Source: Nymphaea colorata (Eukaryota; Streptophyta; Magnoliopsida; Nymphaeales; Nymphaeaceae). Taken from it: 28,689 nt of DNA. The notes under the pieces are model-generated. The model saw only the letters and a program-made list of their open reading frames with translations. It searched no databases and was not told the origin of the DNA. Position numbers and translations under genes: made by a program. Location: contig NW_022205149.1 in assembly GCF_008831285.2 (NCBI RefSeq), forward strand, positions 1 to 28,689, given 5' to 3'. This document shows positions 22,615 through 28,689 of this stretch, piece after piece (the stretch's first letter is position 1; every line of letters begins with the position of its first letter).

Positions 22615-23312
22615 ATATAAACGTTGACACATTATTTCTCAAGTTTTTGAAATCATGGGAATGAAATATAGATGGAGATGGTCTAACTTCTTAATTAAAT
22701 TTAAAAATAGTTAAAAATATTTTAAATTGATTTAAAAATAAAAAATAGAGGGAATCAGCCCATAGATTCTGATCCAAGCAACAAGGATTACTAGAATATG
22801 CTAGGCCTAAGACGTCATTTGAAGCAATAATGACCCAAATCTCATGACCCGACATTTGAATTTGGATCTGATATCCGGCTACACTGCTTTAAATCTGCCG
22901 AATATGAAGAAAAAAATTCATTCGATCGGGAAAATATGGGTTTTTGATTCAATTTTAAGAAATGATATTCGACTACAGTTGTCTTAAAAAAGTATATGCC
23001 TGGATAATAAACATTAGATAAAATTTCCTATATCGAACATCCATATAACTTGAAACTAGTTCGGAGCATATCATAATTTTAAATAGACGTGGTTATGAAT
23101 TTAAAAGTGGATCCTAGCTCGGGTTTAATTGTGACAATAAAAGTCAGATTCAAATATAATATATACATTCACTTTGATTTCGAAGTTGAATTTAAACAGG
23201 TGAATATCCAATAAATTAGATGTAAAGATACATCATCTTCAAATCTCATCCATTGATATTCTCACACTTATTATCGTTAACTCATTAATTAATGAATGAA
23301 AAATAAGGCATT
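20839..23312. other. AT-rich spacer, copy 2
   Basis: Second copy of 7878-10349, including the ~40-bp direct repeat (from about 22310) and the (AT)n tract (about 22548-22619). No gene recognised. Confidence 0.7.
22548..22619. repeat. (AT)n microsatellite, copy 2
   Basis: Alternating TA with two TTTA interruptions, 2 bp longer than copy 1. The first block is longer and the internal spacing differs, so slippage has occurred since duplication. Confidence 0.95.
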
Positions 23313-25588
23313 ATGCCGGATTTTTTTTATTGCTTGGGGAGGGAATTAGCCGCACGGCATCAGGATTTGAGTTATGTAAATTTTCAGTTACAAAGTTCAA
23401 GAAACGCAACTTCTCAACGGTTACAGTTTCAACAAGGCTTTTCTTTTTCCCGCGAGTTCCAGGGAAGGAAAGCACACCCTCTCTCTCTCACGGAGCGAGG
23501 CTGGATCCTCGATGGCGGCGACGATGGAAGAAGGATGCAGATTGCAGGCGTGGGTTGCCGCAGTTCATCATTAGGAATTGCGAGCAGCAGCTCATATTCA
23601 TCATCCTCTCCTCCCGCTGGACCAGAGTCTCCACTTGCCTCTGGTGGTAGAGTAAGACTAAGTTTCCTCCCTCCTCCCTCCTCCATTCGCTCTTTCTGTT
23701 TTTCTGCTCTCATTAGGGTATTTTTCGACCCACAAGAACAATGCTGTTCGATCGCTAGGTCCACTGCTTGGAAGGGAAGGGGGGCATCTAAAAGGTCGAC
23801 AGACAGAGGAGCGAAGTGGAGAAGAGTTCGATCGGCCTCGGCCCTCGATCGTCGATCTATCGGTCCATTGAAAGCCGACAAACAGAAGACCGTTCGGAGA
23901 TCGAGGGCAATAGAGAGGTTTCCAGAGAGAGTTCACCGTCCATCATTGTTCTTGATTTCACCACGTAGTGATCGATCGGTCGGTCAATCTTTTTCTTACA
24001 TTCTACAGAACCCTACAAGTACGTTTAACGATCGCACTGTTCTGGTCCCATTTCAGGCGTCTCCTTCGCTTTCGCTAAACTTCTTTTGCCCTCCCGTCCT
24101 GCAGGTTCTTCTCTTCTCTGCGGTTCTCTCTTACAGTGCAAGCTCTTGGTCTGACTGTGCAGATGAAGTGTTCGACGAGACTTGCACGAACTTGAGGGTT
24201 TATGAGCGCTATACGAAGGATGTCAACCAAGCGGCAGTCAACGGATTCAATGGTACCTCTTGAATTAGTTTTGTTCTTTTAGTATTGTCAAGGATTGGAC
24301 GATTTTGGTCATGTTCACATCCGCGTTTCCTTTGTAACTTCGTTGTGATCTCAATCATTGTTCGAACTGCTGCGAGCGCAAACAACACTAGTTTTGGTTA
24401 TTTAGGAAATCTCATGCCTGAGAGCTTCGCTGTTTGACTCTTCTAAAAAGTGGTACCCAATTCTTGCAGGAACTGTTTTCGCTTATGGGTAGACCAGCAG
24501 TGGAAAACTTTCACAATGTAAGGTTCTTCAAATAATCCAGGAGCTATCCATCTGGCTGTCCAAGAAAGTTTTTCGGCATATTCAATTAGTAGTCATGTTG
24601 GTTTTTCGCACGAATAACTGTTAGAATGCTATAAAGACCAACCTTTAAAATGGTAGATTGGTGTTCTCTCTTCTGATGTTTGCTTGTGTTTCTGAAACTA
24701 GACAACAGATCGATTCGGGTTTCATATGTGGTGGTTTATAATGAAAAAATCAACGATCTAGGTTAATGTTGAGATTAGATCATAGTTACGTGGAGGTTAA
24801 TGATTAGCTCTTTCCACACTTTCTCCATGGAGGTTAATGTTGAGATTCAATTTAGGTTATAGAAAGCTGAGGGGAAGAATCTGTGGCATTTGGGGATAGG
24901 TCAACTGAAGATGCTATCTGTGTCTTTGTTTTGGTTTCTGATCTAGCACACTTCTGGAAACTATCTTCTATATGTTTCCTATGATGGCATATGGGATCAT
25001 AATAGTTCTTAGTTTTTCTTTTTTATTTAGAGTATATCAGATGTTTAAAATACAAACCTTTTTCTTTTTTTCCAGAATTTGGTAGATTTGGCTGGTTCAG
25101 AGCCTATTCAAAGACTGGTGCTGGTGGCATACGTTTGAAGGAAGGAAAATACAAAAATAAAAGCTTAATGGCTCTTGTTAATGTTATCAACAGACTTAGT
25201 GATAGTGGTGTTAGGAAAAGGTCTGGTATAGGTAGCCCTTTGTCCTATTAAATTTTCATTGTTAGCGGTATAATTATTAGGACTCTAATTTCTCACTGGT
25301 ATATCATCTTTGCAGAGGACATATTCCTTACCGGGATAGCAAGCTCACCGCAATTCTTCAGCCTGCTCTTGGTGGCAATGCAAAGACTTCCATTATCTGT
25401 ACTGTTGCACCTGAAGAGGTAAAACTTAAGTCTGTTTTTTCTAGGCATTTTCTTTTGATCAATTCCATTAAAGCTCATAGTTACATGCAATCAGTTATCT
25501 GTCTATAGGTTCATGTTGATGAAACAAGGGGGACTTTGCAGTCGCTGGTAGAGCTAAGCGCATCACAAATTGTGTTCAAGTGAATGAG
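23313..25588 (+). pseudogene. Kinesin-7 (KIN-7N/CENP-E-like) motor relic, copy 2, with 3' motor exons
   Basis: The 5' part repeats copy 1 with the same lesions: motor-start exon ending at 24252, P-loop exon from 24470 with TAG for Gln, RVSYVVVYNEKINDL exon 24702-24761. Copy 2 then adds four exons. 24856-24933 reads VIES, a TGA, GEESVAFGDRSTEDAICV. 25076-25220 reads NLVDLAGSEP (switch II), a 1-bp loss, then KTGAGGIRLKEGKY and KSLMALVNVINRLSDSGVRK. 25316-25418 reads [19 protein letters not shown] then [14 protein letters not shown]. 25509-25588 reads VHVDETRGTLQ, a 1-bp loss, then GRAKRITNCVQVNE at the motor/neck boundary. Exon joins keep canonical GT-AG and correct phase. About 70 residues before VIES, including SSRSH switch I, are missing. 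The family normally drives plus-end movement on microtubules. This copy has stops and shifts in several exons and no coiled-coil tail. Confidence 0.9.
24759..24855 (+). repeat. Deletion scar with repeated 17-bp motif in the kinesin relic
   Basis: AGGTTAATGTTGAGATT occurs right at the end of the INDL exon (about 24759) and again at about 24831, with a shorter GAGGTTAATGAT between them (about 24794). The missing switch I coding would belong exactly here, and only ~95 bp separate the INDL exon from the VIES exon. Confidence 0.65.
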
Positions 25589-26810
25589 GTTATCTCTTCC
25601 TTGTCTTGTTTTAATCGTGCAGGATTGTAATTCATCTTTGTCTTGTTTTTTTATACATGTTTAATAACTTGATCGAATCAACTGAGTTGTCTGAGACCTG
25701 GTAGCTTAATCTCCAATCTGGTCAATAAAATGGAAGAATCAGGAAATGGGAAGACTTGGCTTTGCATGACCAGGCTGAGTGATCCAAGTTTTGGCCGTGA
25801 CAGTAGAGTTTTGGCCAAGTTAGCCTAGTCCCAGGGTTTGATGGAGTCATTCATGTATACAAAGTAATGACCATGTCTACAAAGTCACACACACACATAC
25901 ACTCTATAGTCCATTACCAAAATTTACTATATTACAGAAAAACGGGCGTACTAATAATGTAATTGTAGGGAACATATTACTAAAATTTTCATTTTTAAGT
26001 TTTCGTTTTATACACACATAGACATTATTATACATGTTATATGTATCATATCAATGTTATAATAAACTAAACAATACCACACATATTGTACATATATTTT
26101 ATTCGCCAAAAGATATTCTTCAGAAACCTTTGAACGTCTCTTCCTGGCCAGAAAAAGCAAAGACCACATTTGTGACCACAGAGTTTTCTTGGACACTTAG
26201 ATTGGTATTGTTTTTTTGGCAGTTCGTTGTACGTGAGTTATAGAGAGAGGGAGAGACAGAGAGAGAGTGAGAGAGAGTGAGAGAGAGAGCGAGCTTTGCT
26301 CAGATCTGAATTGAATGAGAAAGACATTTAAGCTTACCATGTGCCTTTCTAGTACATCTTGTACTATAGATAAAACCGTGAGAAAGAGAGATGCTGGAAC
26401 GGAATCTGCAGTTCCTGGCATCCTTTGGACAGGAAGAACAAATGCAGGCCTGAGAAGGACTACATTTCACTTAGGCAGCAGTGGAAGTGGAGCATCTGTT
26501 CTATGGTCTTGGCATTTGATTCTTTTGATATTCTATATTGATGATGATCATTCTTTAGAGCAGCATTTATATAAGTGTCCTAGAATAATCAGTCTTTTAA
26601 AAGTTAAAACTGTTATGTGGTTCTTCTTTTGGCTGGTACTTGTTTTAGGTCCTCATGAACTTTATCACGTTTTGTGCTTGTATCATCATCCCATCAGTTC
26701 ACTGCTCACTAACATAAATTGAAGTATATGTTCTAAGCATGTATGCTATATGATATGCTTTATATTATACATGCATTCTGGAATTTTAACTGGATTTTCT
26801 GTGCTTCCAG
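25589..26810. other. Spacer between kinesin and LAZ1 relics
   Basis: No kinesin neck or coiled-coil exon and no N-terminal LAZ1 exon could be recognised. There is a short (CA)n run near 25887 and an impure (GA)n tract at 26243-26293. The 135-codon frame at 26315-26722 matches no family I know and looks like chance. Confidence 0.6.
26243..26293. repeat. Impure (GA)n tract
   Basis: Purine-only GAGA sequence with occasional GTGA, GGGA and GCGA interruptions. Confidence 0.9.
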
Positions 26811-26961
26811 CTATGAAGCATGGGTCATTTACAATTTCCTTTCACTTTGCGTTGCATGGGTGGGAGGCCCCGGTGCTGTTGTATTGAGTTTAAATGGTAA
26901 GAGTTTTGAAACCATTGTGGTGTCTCATGACATGCTGCTTTCCTGCCATACCTCTTGATGG

Positions 26962-27667
26962 GTGTGTATCTATTGGAGAACGTCATAGGTTATTGTTCTT
27001 GGCTTGTCTTTTTTACTTGTGAAAGGAACCATATCGGCTAGATATATCCAAATACCAAACAAATCTATCACTGCAAAATTGTCCAAGGAGAGAGAAGTTT
27101 TACTATTGAGCACACTCTCGTGTGCATATGTGTACATGTCGATGACTCTCTTAGTAGCATGATGATCAAAGATTCCATGAATCTCATAGTAGAAAATTCA
27201 TGGAAAAGATCATGCTATTCCCTTTCTCCATGACCAATGAAAGCACAGAAATAGGTATGAAGATAAGGAAAGCTTTGCCTCTCTCCGTCCATCAGTGTTG
27301 TATCCTGTACATTGTTTGAACATCCTCTATTTCAATTAGCTGTTCAGTGTTCGTAACCAAAAGATGAAGCATGAAATTGGACTTGGAACCACGAGTGGAA
27401 CTGGAAGTTACACTAGCCTGAAGGCAGAGTATAGCAGTTCTGTAATAAGAGCCATCAAGTATTTTTGTTGTGAAAAATTACCAACTTTGCTTTACATTTT
27501 GTTGATATGTTGAAGTCCAAGTGATTCTTGAAACATCATGTCAAAATTTAATTGCAGCCAAATAGTTACAAAATCATAAGCAGAGAGAATCCATCTGCAA
27601 AATCATTTTTCTAAGATCTAGGAAAAGATAACTTTTACTTCTTTCATTAGAGAAAAAGCTTCCTTTT

Positions 27668-27714
<47 letters not shown>

Positions 27715-28402
27715 TCTTTGAAGAAGTTCTAGCAACATGGTACCTTTGGAAGTCTTCACATCATATGCAAGTTTGGTGGGGAAATTTTTTCAAAATTTTA
27801 GGAAGTTGCATGTTGGCTTTCTTGTTTAGAAAGTCTTTTGACAGCATATTTGTCTAACTTACTACATGGTTGGGGATTGTAATGCATCCAAAAGGTGATG
27901 AAACATGTGAATTGTTGGTGTAAATGGTAGTGTCACTGGCCCTTTTTTAATTTTTTCTTCTTCTTCTTTTCCCTGACTTATACTCTTCTTTGTTTTTATT
28001 CTCTTTCTTTTGGCCTGCTTTGCCCCACCTAGTCCTTTTTGAAGGTCCATTTCCTAGGCCTTCCAATACTTTTGACTATATAGAGTGCACTACTCTTGTG
28101 CTGCAGTCAGTAACACCATGGATTCTTGATGAGCTGGGAGCAACGAACACAAAAAGTGCATCCAAGTTGGCTTTTCATTTGGGGCAATAAGATACTTATG
28201 TTCCATTATAATCCTAGATCTGCTGAGTTGTCTGGCAAAAAAAATTCCTTCGGTATTTCCTTCAGCAATGGGTTTGACTTAAACTTGAAATGGTTGAAAA
28301 TCTGAAGTAAACTTTCATCTCTTTATAAAGAGTATAACTACTTGGAAAAGGTTTAGTTTGAACAATTGTAACTAAGAACGTGTTGGCATGTCTTGCTTTC
28401 AG
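26962..28402. other. Degenerate interval between LAZ1 exons A and B
   Basis: Contains the long (GA)n tract and, from 27957, the left part of the older duplication matching 12320-12767. No further DUF300 exon is recognisable here, although the family needs roughly 90 codons between these exons. Confidence 0.55.
27671..27712. repeat. Pure (AG)n microsatellite
   Basis: 21 uninterrupted AG dinucleotides. It also produces a run of Ser-Leu codons in a minus-strand open frame that should not be read as protein. Confidence 0.97.
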
Positions 28403-28689
28403 GGTGTTATGGTCTTTCTAGCTGCCAAGTCTCGTTTCATAAAGACTGCTGATTCGCTGAAGAAGCTGCTGATTTTCAAAATTTCCTCATCCGTGTTGAG
28501 ATGCTTGTTGCTGCAGTGGGGCACCTTTGTTCATTTCCTTATAAAGAATATGCTGGTGCAAATATTGGTGCTTCAGGTGGACTAACTAGAAACTTGACTC
28601 ATGCCTTGAAGGTTAATGATTTCTATCATGACACGGTCCATCAGGTTAGTTTTTTCCTTGCTTTGCATCTCATGGCTGTTTCAAACGAG
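27957..28689 (+). repeat. Older duplicated segment around a LAZ1-like exon, copy 2 (cut by window edge)
   Basis: Partner of 12320-13054. Differences noticed include ACTCTT/GCTTTT near the start, several 1-bp indels in homopolymers, GATGAG/GATAAG, and three changes within the LAZ1 exon region (for example ACGGTC/ATGGTC). Confidence 0.9.

Larger units (their letters stand above)
15343..24843 (+). repeat. Large tandem segmental duplication, copy 2
   Basis: Near-identical partner of 2387-11880. Order and orientation are the same: satellite, TTTAGGG array, AT-rich spacer, kinesin 5' exons. Small differences noticed include T/C at 11400/24363, loss of one G at about 17676 (GAAAACATGC for GAAAAGCATGC), loss of an A near 19240, one more telomere unit and one more AT. 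The left edge lies inside continuous satellite, whereas in copy 1 it abuts unique DNA. At the right edge copy 2 continues into more kinesin exons. Confidence 0.93.
26811..28644 (+). pseudogene. LAZ1/TMEM184-family (DUF300) relic, two exons, copy 2
   Basis: Exon A (26811-about 26961), after a CTTCCAG acceptor, reads YEAWVIYNFLSLCVAWVGG then PGAVVLSLNG, a conserved membrane region of plant LAZ1-like DUF300 proteins. A single A inserted near GGTAAGAGTT shifts the frame, and the next frame continues VLKPLWCLMTCCFPAIPLDG to a donor at about 26962. Exon B (28403-28644) is the second copy of the 12768-13009 exon: GVMVFLAAKSRFIKTA, the same 8-bp insertion, then FQNFLIRVEMLVAAVGHL and EYAGANIGAS to DFYHDTVHQ. 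The exons that should lie between (after PLDG, up to YWQ) were not found in the ~1.4 kb between them. Copy 2 keeps Thr in DTVHQ, as in the family, where copy 1 has Met. With frameshifts in both exons the copy is non-functional. Confidence 0.85.

Noticed and set aside
26315-26722. 135-codon frame between the kinesin and LAZ1 relics
   Set aside because: I recognise no motif, and it does not line up with missing exons of either gene.
27574-27759. Minus-strand frame with a Ser-Leu repeat
   Set aside because: It is a translation of the (AG)n microsatellite at 27671-27712.

Overview
The window is plant nuclear DNA, most likely from an angiosperm; I cannot name the species. The evidence is short arrays of the plant telomere repeat TTTAGGG, GT-AG introns in an AT-rich background, and fragments of three plant gene families. 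These are an FHA/AAA-type ATPase whose N-terminus begins MVSTR, a kinesin-7 motor of the KIN-7N/CENP-E-like type, and a LAZ1/TMEM184 (DUF300) membrane protein. All three are on the + strand and all are broken. I see no gene that could make a full-length known protein.

Layout. 1-885: AT-rich flank and probable promoter/leader. 886-1534: first exons of the AAA-ATPase, with nonsense codons. 1535-2386: no recognisable coding. 2387-7806: satellite array with a ~305-bp monomer in a 1895-bp higher-order repeat (HOR). 7807-7877: TTTAGGG array. 7878-10349: AT-rich spacer with an (AT)n tract. 10350-11798: 5' part of a kinesin-7 pseudogene. 11881-12319: spacer. 12768-13009: one LAZ1-like exon. 13010-13909: spacer. 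13910-20760: second satellite array. 20761-20838: TTTAGGG array. 20839-23312: copy of the AT-rich spacer. 23313-25588: second kinesin-7 pseudogene, here keeping four exons beyond the point where copy 1 stops. 25589-26810: spacer. 26811-28644: two LAZ1-like exons. The window ends inside a repeat of the 12.3-13.05 kb segment.

The striking feature is nested repetition. Segment 2387-11880 recurs almost unchanged at 15343-24843: satellite, telomere array, spacer and kinesin 5' end. A separate duplication pairs 12320-13054 with 27957-28689 at an offset of about 15.6 kb and is visibly more diverged, about 2% by eye against well under 1%. So the window looks like part of a tandem array of ~13-16 kb composite units (satellite, interstitial telomere, kinesin-7 relic, LAZ1 relic) that probably continues past the right edge. 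The kinesin and LAZ1 lesions are shared by both copies, so the genes were dead before the copies formed. TTTAGGG arrays directly after satellite suggest an origin at or near a chromosome end. I found no transposase, reverse transcriptase, long terminal repeat, RNA gene or defence-type system. A false tandem join of two haplotypes in the assembly is the main alternative for the youngest duplication.
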